A stretch of 64,000 nt of DNA from an uncultured Muribaculaceae bacterium. GTDB taxonomy: Bacteria > Bacteroidota > Bacteroidia > Bacteroidales > Muribaculaceae. The stretch is from positions 26,150 through 90,149 of the forward strand of contig CAJUDL010000008.1 in NCBI GenBank assembly GCA_910585285.1, given 5' to 3'. Shown here piece after piece: positions 11,101-20,616 of the stretch (positions are counted from its first letter, which is position 1; the number at the start of each line of letters is the position of its first letter). Under the pieces are notes generated by a model, which saw nothing but the letters and a program-made list of their open reading frames with translations, made no database searches and had not been told where the DNA came from. The position numbers were made by a program, and so were the translations under genes.

Positions 11101-12505
11101 TAATATTCGTCTGATCTCTTTGATTGACAATGATATCAACGCCCGCTCCATAACCGCTCCATCTAAAATTGCGGCAGGCGGCAGATTCTCATTGCAGGTT
11201 GAGATAGCTAATGAAGGCGGTAAGACAGCCAGCGGACATTCTGTTGATCTCTATGCTGACGGCAAACTTTTGGAATCAAAGAATTGTAAAGATCTCGCTT
11301 CTGGGGATAAGGAGATGGTATCATTCAACATCACAATGCATCCCCTTGCGGAAAAACTTGTGGAATATTATGCGCAGGTTTCTTTTGCTGCAGATCAGAA
11401 CATGGCGAACAACACAACCGATAAGGTCTATGTTGAGCCGATCGTTTCCACACTCCCTACAGTATCTGACCTGAAGGGTGTAAAAACGGCTGAAGGACGC
11501 ATGTTGAGCTGGAGTGAGCCTTCTCTTGGAGGAGCTAATTCAATAACAGAGAATTTCGATGCCAAGGCTTGGGAACATTCTTTGGAGGGTTGGATATTCG
11601 TTGATAGAGACAATGCTCCGCTTGCCGGGCTGTCAGATGGACGAAAACCCATAGATATTCCCGGAATTACACCCAATGTGACGAAAGCATCGTTCTTCAC
11701 TTTCGATAATTCTCTTATTATTCCGCTCGATACAGACCCTACTGCACTCGCTGCAATTTCGGGAAGCAATACCCTTGTTTCGATGGCTCCTGCAACAGGC
11801 GCGACAGATGACTGGGCGATTTCTCCGGAATTGTCGGGTGAACCTCAGACAATAAGCTTCTATGCCCTGTGTCTTCAGAGTTCAAATCCAGAAAAGCTTT
11901 GTGTGCTTTACAGCACCGGCAGCACGAACCCTGATGATTTCACGGCTGTGAAGACCCTCACAAGGCAGATTACAGAAAAATGGAATAAATTTGAAATCCA
12001 GCTTCCTGCCGGTGCGAAACGTTTTGCCTTGAATTCGTGCGCAATGAATGGAATGATGCTGGTTATTGACGATGTTACATTCTCAACGAGATATGATGAT
12101 CCCGCCCGGCTAACACTCTCAGGATTCAACGTGTTCCGTAATGGAGAAAAGATCAATAATGAGCTTGTTGAAGACTTTGAATATCTTGATTCAGATCCTA
12201 TGCCCGCCATTGGAGCAAGATATGTCATTACAGCAGTATATGAAGAGGGAGAGTCAAGAGGCTCAAACGCTGTAGAAATCGACTTCACCGCAGTTGATGA
12301 GATCGAAGGGAATACAATTACTATCAATGTTGTTCCCGGAAATATCATCATAAAAGGAGCAGAGGGTGTTCATGTCACCGTGGTTTCCTACGATGGTAAG
12401 GTTATATTCTCCGGCATCGGTGACGCAGAAACAAATGTTTCAGTCACTTCCGGAATATATATTGTAAGAGCTGGCAGTAAGACTGCAAAGCTGATAGTTA
12501 GATAA
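8135..12505 (+). CDS. 1456-residue secreted protein with Fn3 and choice-of-anchor J-like domains
   Basis: A signal peptide (MNKILFLCTAAVLAVGFNGNA) precedes a propeller-like region (about 30-290). Alternating Fn3-like repeats follow ('PNAPENVKASYADGVVTVTWDPV', 'VPGEVTVTWTPV', 'SDLKGVKTAEGRMLSWSEP'). They alternate with MAM/jelly-roll modules of the choice-of-anchor J type near 480-620, 840-1000 and 1150-1300 ('DDWAISPELSGEPQTISFYA', 'FLFIDNLEI', 'VIDDVTF'). A CARDB-like stretch lies near 1020-1110. The C-terminus ends in a T9SS-like tail ('VTVVSYDGKVIFSG', 'SGIYIVRAG', 'AKLIVR'). It follows the M6 protease by 11 nt and is closed by a terminator, so protease and multidomain partner likely form a secretion pair. 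No catalytic motif was recognised; an adhesin or scaffold role is inference. Confidence 0.8.
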   Translation: MNKILFLCTAAVLAVGFNGNAEVSPRSADIPQLYGCVEYSEKLGGNFRGIYKLPLSADGTFSSVKTSNFDIIFNGVEKDGVYYIHTANSLFGSYSYYIKGVDIQTGNFVYTAYNNIGNGHVGADLAADPVSGNIYGIFNNVSGDGYRFGTITYEAGEDSQNGVVTVEAIGAMPGEWNALACDNTGQLYAISKGADSKLYKVDKNTAAVTEIGSTGVNPYYVGSATIDPKTNRMFWTVSLQEHSGKLYEVDLTTGRATHLLDFSGNEQVTGLVIPSAAAEDGAPAIAKDLSLDFPNGALRGKVNFTAPATTYDGSPASGQISYKVSVDGNDFTGTTSYGAKVSADVEVGEAATYSFTVTTSNAVGTSPKAVVKGFVGPGVPNAPENVKASYADGVVTVTWDPVTESSNGGYIDPKNVTYNVTKGNTVITQNQKETTYTENVTLTDGLTVCKYSVSATYGSRTSASTAANDLVFGSIIPPYKQTFDTESSLTEFTNISSTGYKWEFFNNENQGQEMPRVRYSFTKDMDAWLITAPVKLEGGKAYRVNLDAYATATSSKERIEIKFGTAPTAEAMTQTLVEPTTVAGKDATPLEGYLTAPADGNYYIGIHGISDKEQAYLFIDNLEIAEGVSAAAPVAVDDLKVLPGANGAKEATVSFIAPSKDFLGNPISSVSKIEVLCGDEVIETFTNVAAGTQKSFKHTLSAAGDYTYTVIPYTAGVAGQKASVTVYVGFPLPADLKEAFFKETSVPGEVTVTWTPVTTDINGQSLDASLITYAICEVGENGAGKTLYDGLQGTSKTFRAIPEGEKQEFVQFMVFAETEKGRSAGVTTNLLPVGPDMTSFQESFPNGAPTTPLETGYENNGGWMLLQDRNDIQSADGDNGFAAMYSATGGSAGLFTGKISLANFLNPALTFYVYNWSDATTKDLNEISVDVSEVGTNVWRTVNTIKINELGGNVEGWYQASVSLAAYAGKKVQIKLQASSLNFQYVLVDNIRLISLIDNDINARSITAPSKIAAGGRFSLQVEIANEGGKTASGHSVDLYADGKLLESKNCKDLASGDKEMVSFNITMHPLAEKLVEYYAQVSFAADQNMANNTTDKVYVEPIVSTLPTVSDLKGVKTAEGRMLSWSEPSLGGANSITENFDAKAWEHSLEGWIFVDRDNAPLAGLSDGRKPIDIPGITPNVTKASFFTFDNSLIIPLDTDPTALAAISGSNTLVSMAPATGATDDWAISPELSGEPQTISFYALCLQSSNPEKLCVLYSTGSTNPDDFTAVKTLTRQITEKWNKFEIQLPAGAKRFALNSCAMNGMMLVIDDVTFSTRYDDPARLTLSGFNVFRNGEKINNELVEDFEYLDSDPMPAIGARYVITAVYEEGESRGSNAVEIDFTAVDEIEGNTITINVVPGNIIIKGAEGVHVTVVSYDGKVIFSGIGDAETNVSVTSGIYIVRAGSKTAKLIVR

Positions 12506-12524
12506 TAATTTCTCATAGCCAATA

Positions 12525-12560
12525 AAAAAGCGGTTCGCCAATCCGGCGAACCGCTTTTTT
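12525..12560 (+). terminator. Intrinsic terminator after the Fn3 protein gene
   Basis: The stem-loop has the same arms and loop as the terminator at 5138-5171 (AAAAGCGGTTCGCC, loop AATCC), with a six-T tail. Confidence 0.93.
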
Positions 12561-12794
12561 ATCTCAGTCTGGTCAATTTCAGTGTCAATTTCAAAAAGAT
12601 ATTCACCCGGTTCTTGCAATAGTCTCTAAAACGGAATATATCTGGGTAAAGGTTAAATAATGGCAATCGATGTTATTGAAAAATTATACAAGATTTAACT
12701 AAAAACATATAAATAAATCTATATCTTGTAAGAAAATTAGTTAAAACCCATAAATTTTGCGCTTATTTATGCATCATATTTAAAATCCTTTCGT

Positions 12795-12802
12795 TATCTT
12801 TG
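12795..12802 (+). promoter_or_regulatory. Probable -7 element upstream of the protease/SusCD cassette
   Basis: TATCTTTG fits the Bacteroidetes -7 consensus. No good TTG is seen at the expected distance upstream; a TTTG at 12756 is too far away. The match is therefore half a promoter, possibly activator dependent. Together with the leader below it occupies the 561-bp gap before 13067. Confidence 0.5.
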
Positions 12803-13066
12803 CGAATGAGATATAAGTTAGTTGCCGAGATGTAAGTGCCTGAAACTTTATTCAAGACACTCCTCTCGTAACCAATCTTAATACTTTTTTAAACAAGCTG
12901 AATCATGATATTTATCGGACTGACCTAATAACTTCGCCATAAGTTATTAGGTATACGAAGACTAATATTCTGACAGCGAGTTTTTAGCCCCCCTTTTTCA
13001 GAAATGTTAAGGCTCGGGTATTAGCTTGAATCATCCTTATTCATAATCTTTCTAACCTATCAGTAT
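12803..13066 (+). promoter_or_regulatory. Long structured 5' leader of the first protease/SusCD cassette
   Basis: The gene-free stretch of about 260 nt between the -7 element and the ATG at 13067 can fold into two clear elements. The first is a nested stem at about 12821-12872: GTT/AAC, GAGA/TCTC, AGTG/CACT and CTGAA/TTCAaG pair in order around a 6-7 nt loop. The second is an 11-bp perfect hairpin, CCTAATAACTT (12924-12934) against 12941-12951. A run of C's and T's follows at 12989-12998. No known riboswitch core (B12, TPP, FMN, SAM) was recognised. A regulatory leader or attenuator is inferred from structure only. Confidence 0.45.
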
Positions 13067-15691
13067 ATGACTCTAAAATCTGTAAATTATGCAATTGTAG
13101 CTACCTTGGCATTGGGAGCTCTTTGCGTGGCGCAACCTGCGGATGCCAAAAAGAAAAAGAAATCAGAACTTCCCAAGGTTGAACTTTCAGCAGCTGCCAA
13201 AGACAGCATTGAGTTTCATAAGAAACTGAAAGACGCCACCGTGGCAAAGGGTATGTTCAATACATATATTGACAAGAAAGGTAAACTGTTTTTCGAAATT
13301 CCTGACTCAATATTAGGGAAGACATATATGCTTGTGAACCGTGTGAACTCGTTGTCGCAAACCAACGACTGGGTTGCCGGTCAGGTTGTGTCCTCCCGCC
13401 TTATCCGCTTTTCTCGCAATGACAACAATCTTTTCATCACTCTTCCGCAGTCTACAAATGTAGTGAATGATGATGATCCAATCCGCGCGTCGTTCGATCT
13501 TAATTTTGCTGAGCCGGTGCTCAAGTCTTTTAAAATTGATCATAAGGGAAACGGCAAGATATATGTTGATGTGACATCATTCTTCGCTGGCAATGAGAAA
13601 TCAATTTCTCCAATCAAGGAATCCAATCCCCTCTCCAAGATGCTTGGTGGCAGAGACGGCATCAAGGGTACATATTATGCGGATGGTTCCGGAATCCTTT
13701 CCGCCAAATCATTCCCGCAGAATGTTGAGGTCAAGAGCCGTCTTGCGTTTACTACCGCTATGGCAGCCAACCCATATACGGTTACAATGTCTCGCAATAT
13801 TGTTCAGCTCCCTGACGATCCGATGCCCGTTCGTCTTCATGATAAAAGGGTAGGTTTCTTCTCGGAATATAAGAATCTTTATTCTTCCAAGCTCGACGGC
13901 ACCAAGACTTATGAGATCATCAACCGTCATCGTCTTGAACCACGTGATGAGGATCGTGAAGCATATTTCGCAGGTAAGCTTGTGGAGCCTAAAAAGAAAA
14001 TCGTTTTTTATGTCGACTCAGCATTTCCCGAGAAATGGCGTCCGGCAGTGAAAGAGGGTATCGAATACTGGAATAAGGCTTTTGAGGCTGCCGGTTTCAA
14101 GAATGCCATCGAAGCCCGCGACTATCCTAAGGATGATCCCAATTTCGATCCCGATGACATCCGTTATTCCTGCATCCGCTATTGTGTGACACCTACAGCC
14201 AACGCCATGGGGCCATCATATGCCGATCCCCGCACCGGCGAAATCCTTGGTGCAGACGTGATCTGGTATCATAACATCCTCAAGCTTGTTCACAACTGGC
14301 GTTTCACCCAGACGGGTGCCGTTGATCCCAGAGTCCGCAAACCTGTGTTTGACGATGACGTGATGCATGAGTCTCTTACTTATGTTGCGGCTCATGAGAT
14401 TGGCCACTGTCTTGGTCTGATGCATAATATGGGAGCCTCCTATTCTTTCACTCTCGATAATCTCCGTGACCCCGCTTTCACACAGAAGCATGGCACTACT
14501 CCCTCCATTATGGACTATGCACGCAATAACTTTGTGGCACAACCCGGAGATCTGGAGCGTGGCGTGCGTCTCACACCTCCCCCTGTCGGTGTGTATGATA
14601 TCTATGCAATCAACTGGGGTTATCGCTTGATTCCGGGGGCAGACACTCCCGAAGCTGAAAAACCGACTCTCGACCGCTGGATAGCCGAGAAAGCAGGAGA
14701 TCCGATGTATGAGTTTGGTGCTCAGCAGTTCCTTGGTCTCATAGATCCTACCGATCAGACCGAGGACCTCGGCAATGATCATATCAAAGCCGGCGACATG
14801 GCAATCTCCAATCTCAAGATCATCATGAAAAATCTTGAAGACTGGGCAGCCGAACCCGGTGAAGACTTTGAACCGCTTGCCGACAAATATAAAGCAATGT
14901 GTCAGCAGTATCTTCGTCATGTCGGTCATGTGTATCCTTATATAGGTGGAGTTGAATTCAAGGAGATCCGTCAGGGAGCCAACGACAATGGCGCGCAGCG
15001 CAATTTCATTCCCAAGGCGAAACAGCGCGAGGCAATGAAATGGCTTTTGAACCAGGCGCGCACAAGCGACTGGATGGTTCCCTCCAAACTTCTTGCAAAA
15101 TTTGAAGAGCCTTATCAATTCCGCGACAAGATGCAGCGAAATATAGTGGCGTGTCTTCTGATCTCCACAAATCTTCAGCGTATCAAAGAGGGTGGAGAAC
15201 TTGATCCCAAAGTTAATTATACTCTTCCCGAGTATATCGCAGAAGCTTACGACGGCATTTTTGATGCAACAAAGAAGAATAAGAAGCTTGATGCCACGGA
15301 ACGCAATATGCAGCAGGCTGCAATCGAGGTCATGACGACTTATTCAGGTCTCAAGCCCAAAGAGAGCAAATCATCGCGTGGCTTTGCCGATGAGGAATCT
15401 CTTTCAGTAGTTGATGAGTTTGCTGAGGCAATGGCGCTTTCCACAATTCCTGAATTCCCTTGCAGCTTCTCTGCTTGCGAGGCTCATCAGGAAGGTGACA
15501 ACTCATTCTTCCGTCTGCTTCTCAACCAGACACCGCTTCCTACAACGGAGCTTCGTCCGATGATGACATCACTGCTCCGCAAGACTCTTAATCTCTATAA
15601 GAGCCGTCGCGCAGCCACTGCCGATGCTGCAACCCGCGATTTCTATGATTATCAGATTCTCGCGATAGAGCGCACTCTTGAGGGTAAATAG
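13067..15691 (+). CDS. Secreted metzincin-like zinc metalloprotease (DUF5117/DUF5118/DUF4953 type), cassette 1
   Basis: 874 residues with a signal peptide (ends about A27, QPADA|KKKKK). The zinc motif is HEIGHCLGLMH at 443-453, an exact HExxHxxGxxH, followed by the Met-turn-like SIMDYARN. The order of an N-terminal DUF5118-like part, a DUF5117-like middle and a C-terminal DUF4953-like part containing the active site fits the Bacteroidetes zinc-dependent metalloprotease family. These sit in the periplasm or on the surface and are often encoded beside SusCD. It is first in cassette 1; susC starts 43 nt later. The protease at 21712 is a close paralogue. The likely role is to degrade a protein or peptide whose products the adjacent SusCD pair imports (inference). 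Confidence 0.9.
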   Translation: MTLKSVNYAIVATLALGALCVAQPADAKKKKKSELPKVELSAAAKDSIEFHKKLKDATVAKGMFNTYIDKKGKLFFEIPDSILGKTYMLVNRVNSLSQTNDWVAGQVVSSRLIRFSRNDNNLFITLPQSTNVVNDDDPIRASFDLNFAEPVLKSFKIDHKGNGKIYVDVTSFFAGNEKSISPIKESNPLSKMLGGRDGIKGTYYADGSGILSAKSFPQNVEVKSRLAFTTAMAANPYTVTMSRNIVQLPDDPMPVRLHDKRVGFFSEYKNLYSSKLDGTKTYEIINRHRLEPRDEDREAYFAGKLVEPKKKIVFYVDSAFPEKWRPAVKEGIEYWNKAFEAAGFKNAIEARDYPKDDPNFDPDDIRYSCIRYCVTPTANAMGPSYADPRTGEILGADVIWYHNILKLVHNWRFTQTGAVDPRVRKPVFDDDVMHESLTYVAAHEIGHCLGLMHNMGASYSFTLDNLRDPAFTQKHGTTPSIMDYARNNFVAQPGDLERGVRLTPPPVGVYDIYAINWGYRLIPGADTPEAEKPTLDRWIAEKAGDPMYEFGAQQFLGLIDPTDQTEDLGNDHIKAGDMAISNLKIIMKNLEDWAAEPGEDFEPLADKYKAMCQQYLRHVGHVYPYIGGVEFKEIRQGANDNGAQRNFIPKAKQREAMKWLLNQARTSDWMVPSKLLAKFEEPYQFRDKMQRNIVACLLISTNLQRIKEGGELDPKVNYTLPEYIAEAYDGIFDATKKNKKLDATERNMQQAAIEVMTTYSGLKPKESKSSRGFADEESLSVVDEFAEAMALSTIPEFPCSFSACEAHQEGDNSFFRLLLNQTPLPTTELRPMMTSLLRKTLNLYKSRRAATADAATRDFYDYQILAIERTLEGK

Positions 15692-15734
15692 TTTAATTGC
15701 GTAAGCGCAGTTTATAAGTTTAAAATATATTTAG

Positions 15735-18700
15735 ATGAGATACATACTGTCAATTATATTCCTCTGCCTGGCGACTGTGGCAACATTCGCACAGTCCGGT
15801 CCCGTCACGGGTATGGTAGTGGATGAGAAGGGCGAACCCCTGATCGGCGTCACTGTAAAGGTGAGCGGAACCTCCGTTGGAACCTCCACCGACCTTGACG
15901 GCAAGTTTTCAATCAATATACCGGCAAAGAAAAGCCGGATAGATATATCATACGTGGGTTACCGCACTCAGCATCTGGATGTCGTTCCCGGTCAGAAGCT
16001 TCAGTCTATAAAACTTGAGCCAACCGCCAGTGATATTGATGAGATTGTGGTAATCGGTTATGGCACGGCTAAGAAAAGTTCACTGACATCATCTGTAGAG
16101 GTGATCACAGGGGATGAGCTGACAAAGATACCGGCGATGAATGTTGACCAGTCGCTTGCCGGCACTATGCCTGGTCTCGGTGTCATGAACACCTCGGGCG
16201 ACCCATCCTCTGCTAAAGAGGCGTCGCTTGCCATCCGAGGTAACAGCGGCGAGCCGTTGCTTGTAATCGACGGTGTTCCCCGTCTCGGCACGAACACATC
16301 CGATGGAGAGATGCGTCTTTCCGACCTCAACCCTGATGATATCGAGAGCATTTCCGTATTGAAGGATGCTGCTGCAGCCGCCGTATATGGTGCGCGTGCA
16401 GCAAACGGTGTTATCCTTGTGCAGACAAAACGCGGTAAAGAGGGTGGTAAGGCGAGAATCAACTTCCGCGGACAGTTCAACTTCCAGGAAGCAACCTATC
16501 TTCCAAAATTCCTTGATGCAAACCAGTTCGCGCAGCTTTATAACCGTTGTGTCGATCAGTCGGACAATTCTTCCTATACCAAGTATGATCTTGATGAGAT
16601 TGGCAAGAATCCCAATCTTTATGGCAATGAAAACATGCTCGACTATCTCGACAAATGGGGACATTCACAACGTTACACCCTGTCGGTGTCGGGCGGTGTG
16701 AAATCGATTCGCTACTTTATCTCCGGCGGTTACACCAATACCAAGGGTCTTTATTCCAATGTTAGTCGCGACCGTTTCAACTATAATGCCAAAATCGATG
16801 CAGATATTCTTAAAGGTCTGTCGTTGGCAGTTAACTTCAATGGTTCTGTGTCAACCAATAAGAATTCATCCTATACAACCATCGATGCCGCATATTCATA
16901 TTCTCCGCTGCAAGTGCTCCGTTTCACCGACGGCAATCTTGCCTCGATCGATGGCGGCAATCCCCTTATCAATGTGGAGGGTATCGGTGGTTACAACAAA
17001 GTTAAATCCGATTATCATACACTTGACGCACAGTTGCGTTACAAAATCCCAGGAGTGGATGGATTGCAGGTTTATCTGAAAGGTACTCTTGACCTTAACC
17101 ATCAGAACACATCGAAATATTCCAAGCCTGTTGCTCTATATCTTTATGATGAAGAGACCGGCACCACATCGGTTGACCCTAAGACCGTATATCCGACTGC
17201 AAAAATATCGCTTCAAGACAGATGGCAAACCATTAATAACAAATTGGTTGAGCTTGGTGTCAACTATAATCATACATTTGCGGAGAAACATGAGGTGAGT
17301 GGTACGCTGGTAGCCAACTATCAGGATTACAATAATAAATATATGCAAGGCATCAATCCAAATCTTCCGGGCGAATATCCGGAAGTGATGGGTTCCACAA
17401 GTGCGGGTCAGCTTACAGGATCGGAATATTACAGCCAAAGGGCTTCGCTCGTAGGACGTGCAACATATGGTTTTGCATCCCGTTATTTTGCTGAATTCTC
17501 TTTCCGCGTGGATGGTTCGACACGTTTTGCTCCCGGTCACAGGTGGGGTTTCTTCCCCACTGCATCTGCATCCTGGGTGATCAGTAATGAGAAGTTCTTC
17601 GAGAATGTCAACAACAATGTCATTTCCTTCGCCAAACTTCGTGCATCAGCCGGTATTCTTGGAGATGACGGGGCTGTAAGTGACTTCAGTTATCTTAAGC
17701 AGTATATATATTCTCCCAACGGAGGTTATCAGATTGGTGGCAATTTTGCGCCCGGTGTGATTACAGCCACGGGTTCCGTGCCCAATGAGAATCTTCAGTG
17801 GGGAAAATCCAAAGACTGGAACATCGGTCTGGATTTGGGATTCTGGAATAACCGTATCAACGCATCCGTTGAATATTATCAGCGGTATCGCACCAATATG
17901 ATTACCAGCGCTCCGTCATATCTCTTCCCGCCCTCGGTAGGAACCGGAGGTTCGGTGCCGAGTGTGAATATAGGAAAGATACGCTATCAGGGTGTTGATT
18001 TTTCAATCAAGCATCTCAACACGGTTGGTGACTTTAAATACAGCGTAAGCTTCAACCTGTCGTTCTCCAATAATAAGGTGCTCGACTATGGTGATGAGTC
18101 TACTCAGCCCGAGAATTTGCGTCGTGCCGGCAAGCCGCATCTTGTATGGTCACTTTATGAGGCAGCCGGTCTATTCCAGAGCTACGAGGAGATTGCCGCG
18201 TGGCCGGTGGATCAGGACGGACAGGGCAACGCCACCCTTGCACCCGGTGATATCAAGTATATCGACCAGAACGGTGATAATGTTCTTTCCAACAAAGACC
18301 GCGTGTATGTCAAGAATTCTTCCATGCCTGACATGCATTATGGAATCGGACTGTCGGCATCGTGGAAAGGCATATATATGAATGCTCAGTTCCAGGGTGT
18401 TTCCGGCTATAACCAGAAGATTAATGAGCTTTATACTCTTGAAAGCCGTTCTTTGCCGCGTTTCCAGGATTACCATCTTACCAATACGTGGACACCTGAG
18501 AATCCCGGTGCTGAGTATCCAAGAGTGAAATTCACTCCGAGCAGCGATAACAACAGACTGGAATCCACATTCTGGGTTCGCAACTGCAGTTTCCTGCGTC
18601 TGAAGGCTCTTACTGTCGGTTATCGTTTCCCCTCTAAAATGCTCCGCAAGGCGCATATCTCCACTCTCGACATAGCATTGCAGGGTGGAAATCTCTTCAC

Positions 18701-18791
18701 GATCTCGTCGCTCCATAACATGGATCCCGAGTCGCTTCGTGGTTATCCCCTCTCAAGGACTTATGGTGTAACCCTTAACTTTGGCTTCTAA
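15735..18791 (+). CDS. SusC/RagA-family TonB-linked outer-membrane receptor, cassette 1
   Basis: 1018 residues with a signal peptide (MRYILSIIFLCLATVATFAQ). A carboxypeptidase-regulatory-like domain follows (about 24-105, 'GMVVDEKGEPLIGVTVKVSGT'), then a TonB plug domain (about 115-225, 'IDEIVVIGYGTAKKS', 'VAAVYGARAANGVILVQTK'), then a 22-strand barrel ending in aromatic NFGF. It imports a bound ligand across the outer membrane using TonB energy, with SusD as the lid. Its stop overlaps the susD start by one base (TAATG), which means tight translational coupling. Sequence and length closely match the receptor at 24379. The neighbouring proteases suggest peptide substrates. Confidence 0.95.
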   Translation: MRYILSIIFLCLATVATFAQSGPVTGMVVDEKGEPLIGVTVKVSGTSVGTSTDLDGKFSINIPAKKSRIDISYVGYRTQHLDVVPGQKLQSIKLEPTASDIDEIVVIGYGTAKKSSLTSSVEVITGDELTKIPAMNVDQSLAGTMPGLGVMNTSGDPSSAKEASLAIRGNSGEPLLVIDGVPRLGTNTSDGEMRLSDLNPDDIESISVLKDAAAAAVYGARAANGVILVQTKRGKEGGKARINFRGQFNFQEATYLPKFLDANQFAQLYNRCVDQSDNSSYTKYDLDEIGKNPNLYGNENMLDYLDKWGHSQRYTLSVSGGVKSIRYFISGGYTNTKGLYSNVSRDRFNYNAKIDADILKGLSLAVNFNGSVSTNKNSSYTTIDAAYSYSPLQVLRFTDGNLASIDGGNPLINVEGIGGYNKVKSDYHTLDAQLRYKIPGVDGLQVYLKGTLDLNHQNTSKYSKPVALYLYDEETGTTSVDPKTVYPTAKISLQDRWQTINNKLVELGVNYNHTFAEKHEVSGTLVANYQDYNNKYMQGINPNLPGEYPEVMGSTSAGQLTGSEYYSQRASLVGRATYGFASRYFAEFSFRVDGSTRFAPGHRWGFFPTASASWVISNEKFFENVNNNVISFAKLRASAGILGDDGAVSDFSYLKQYIYSPNGGYQIGGNFAPGVITATGSVPNENLQWGKSKDWNIGLDLGFWNNRINASVEYYQRYRTNMITSAPSYLFPPSVGTGGSVPSVNIGKIRYQGVDFSIKHLNTVGDFKYSVSFNLSFSNNKVLDYGDESTQPENLRRAGKPHLVWSLYEAAGLFQSYEEIAAWPVDQDGQGNATLAPGDIKYIDQNGDNVLSNKDRVYVKNSSMPDMHYGIGLSASWKGIYMNAQFQGVSGYNQKINELYTLESRSLPRFQDYHLTNTWTPENPGAEYPRVKFTPSSDNNRLESTFWVRNCSFLRLKALTVGYRFPSKMLRKAHISTLDIALQGGNLFTISSLHNMDPESLRGYPLSRTYGVTLNFGF

Positions 18792-20563
18792 TGAAATTCA
18801 GAAAATTATTATATACGATGCCGCTTGCGATCGCGGCAACAGGACTAACGGGATGCGACAGCATGTTTCGTGACGCTCCTTTCGATTCTCTCTCCGAGAA
18901 TATTATCTGGGCAGACCCTCATCTTGTCGATGAGTATGTGCTTCCATGGTACCGTAGTATGGATTCAGGCTTCAACACATTGGTAACAACAATCATGAAG
19001 GGCTTGGGAACAGAATATGATCCATGGTATGGCGATCAATTGACCGTCGGTCGTAGCGACTGGTATCAGGCTGATTATGGCAATATATTAAAAAGTTCAC
19101 AGCAGGATCTTACCCAACGTGGACGCTCCATTTGGTCTACATGCTACACACAGGTCAACAGTATAAATACTCTACTTGAGAATCAGGACAAGTTGGCACC
19201 TTCAATCAAAGAGAGGGTGCTTGGTGAGGCTCATTTCTTCCGTGCTTGGTATTATTACCGTATGTTGCGCACATTCGGAGGCACGATGATCATTACGCGT
19301 ACGTATGATCCTTTGGTTGACGATGTTAAATTTCCCCGTGCCTCATATGCCGAGATGGTGGAGTTTATATGCAACGAGGCTGAAGAGGCTGCTAAACATC
19401 TTCCACTCTCTAATGCAGCTACAGACGTAGGTCGTCCAACCAAAGGTGTGTGCTATATGCTCCGCGCCAAGACATATTTCTGGGCTGCCGGTGAGCATTA
19501 TCAGAATCAGACCAAGTCATATCTTGGTTTCCCTGACAATCGCACAGACGAGATGCTTGATCTTGCAGCTGCCGAGTATGATCGCGTAATTGGTACAAAA
19601 CAATATGATCTCATACCTATTGCTGCGACCGATCGCGATGGAGTAGTGGCTGAATATCGCAACATCTTCCTCACCAAGAATTCAAAGGAATCCATATGGG
19701 AGGTTCAGCATGCTGACGACGGTAACTTTGATTATGGCAATGGTCATAAACTTGACCGCGATGCTGCAGCTCCCTCTTTCGGAGGCACGAATGCGGCATA
19801 TAATCCCACGCATAACCATGTTGAAGAATATCGCATGGCAAATGGTAAGCGCATCAATGAAGAGGGTTCCGGATATGACAAGAACAACCCGTATGAAGGT
19901 CGTGATTTTCGTTTCTATGCCAACATCCTTTATGATGGTGCGCAGTGGAAAGGACACACAATGGATATTCATTACACCATGGTTGATGGTAAGGAAGTTG
20001 CAGGTGAGGATCTGACCAAATACGGCACTTCTACAACCGCAGCGGTTTCCCGAACCGGATATTATATGGCGAAATTCCTTCGTGAAAGCCAGGTTATAGA
20101 CAATGACGAAACCTATGCCAGCTCGCAGAATTGTATCCTTTGGCGTTATGCCGAGCTACTTCTGGATTATGCGGAAATCGAGTATAAACTAAACCGTGGG
20201 GATAAAGGGCTTGATAAGGTAAACCAGATCCGTCGCCGTGTTCACATGCCGGAACTGACATCCATCACATGGGAGGATATTGAGAATGAGCGTCGCGTGG
20301 AGCTTGCTTTTGAAAAGTCTACCTATTGGGATCTTCTCCGTTGGAATGTGGCTGAAAAGCGAATGACAGGAACTAACAATCCTCTTTATGGAGTAAAGAT
20401 TGTATATCGGGCAGATGGTAGTAAGCAAATCACTACACGTGTGATTAACGGAAAAAACACAACTGTGCGTTATTTCCGCGACCGTCAGTATTATCTACCA
20501 ATTGACTGGAATGATGTCCGTTATCATGGTCTTGAACAGAACCCTGAATGGATAGAGATGTAG
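18791..20563 (+). CDS. RagB/SusD-family surface lipoprotein, cassette 1
   Basis: 590 residues with a lipoprotein signal and lipobox LTGC (Cys near 22). The alpha-helical TPR-like SusD fold is indicated by 'GEAHFFRAWYYYRMLRTFGG' and 'AELLLDYAEIEYKLNR', and by the C-terminal 'ERRVELAFEKSTYWDLLRW'. It binds substrate and caps the partner SusC barrel at the cell surface. It has the same length, 590 aa, as its paralogue at 27650. The ATG shares its A with the stop of susC, so this start is well supported. Confidence 0.95.
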   Translation: MKFRKLLYTMPLAIAATGLTGCDSMFRDAPFDSLSENIIWADPHLVDEYVLPWYRSMDSGFNTLVTTIMKGLGTEYDPWYGDQLTVGRSDWYQADYGNILKSSQQDLTQRGRSIWSTCYTQVNSINTLLENQDKLAPSIKERVLGEAHFFRAWYYYRMLRTFGGTMIITRTYDPLVDDVKFPRASYAEMVEFICNEAEEAAKHLPLSNAATDVGRPTKGVCYMLRAKTYFWAAGEHYQNQTKSYLGFPDNRTDEMLDLAAAEYDRVIGTKQYDLIPIAATDRDGVVAEYRNIFLTKNSKESIWEVQHADDGNFDYGNGHKLDRDAAAPSFGGTNAAYNPTHNHVEEYRMANGKRINEEGSGYDKNNPYEGRDFRFYANILYDGAQWKGHTMDIHYTMVDGKEVAGEDLTKYGTSTTAAVSRTGYYMAKFLRESQVIDNDETYASSQNCILWRYAELLLDYAEIEYKLNRGDKGLDKVNQIRRRVHMPELTSITWEDIENERRVELAFEKSTYWDLLRWNVAEKRMTGTNNPLYGVKIVYRADGSKQITTRVINGKNTTVRYFRDRQYYLPIDWNDVRYHGLEQNPEWIEM

Positions 20564-20616
20564 TTTTTGGAGAAGGTAAAAGGGGAAAGGGAATAGGTAA
20601 AAAGTAATAGTGAAAA

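Noticed and set aside
14216..15118. 300-codon minus-strand frame inside the first zinc protease, and a similar one at 22879-23445
   Set aside because: Both lie opposite the same part of the two paralogous proteases, reflecting conserved codon use of the sense gene. Their products lack signals, domains or start context.
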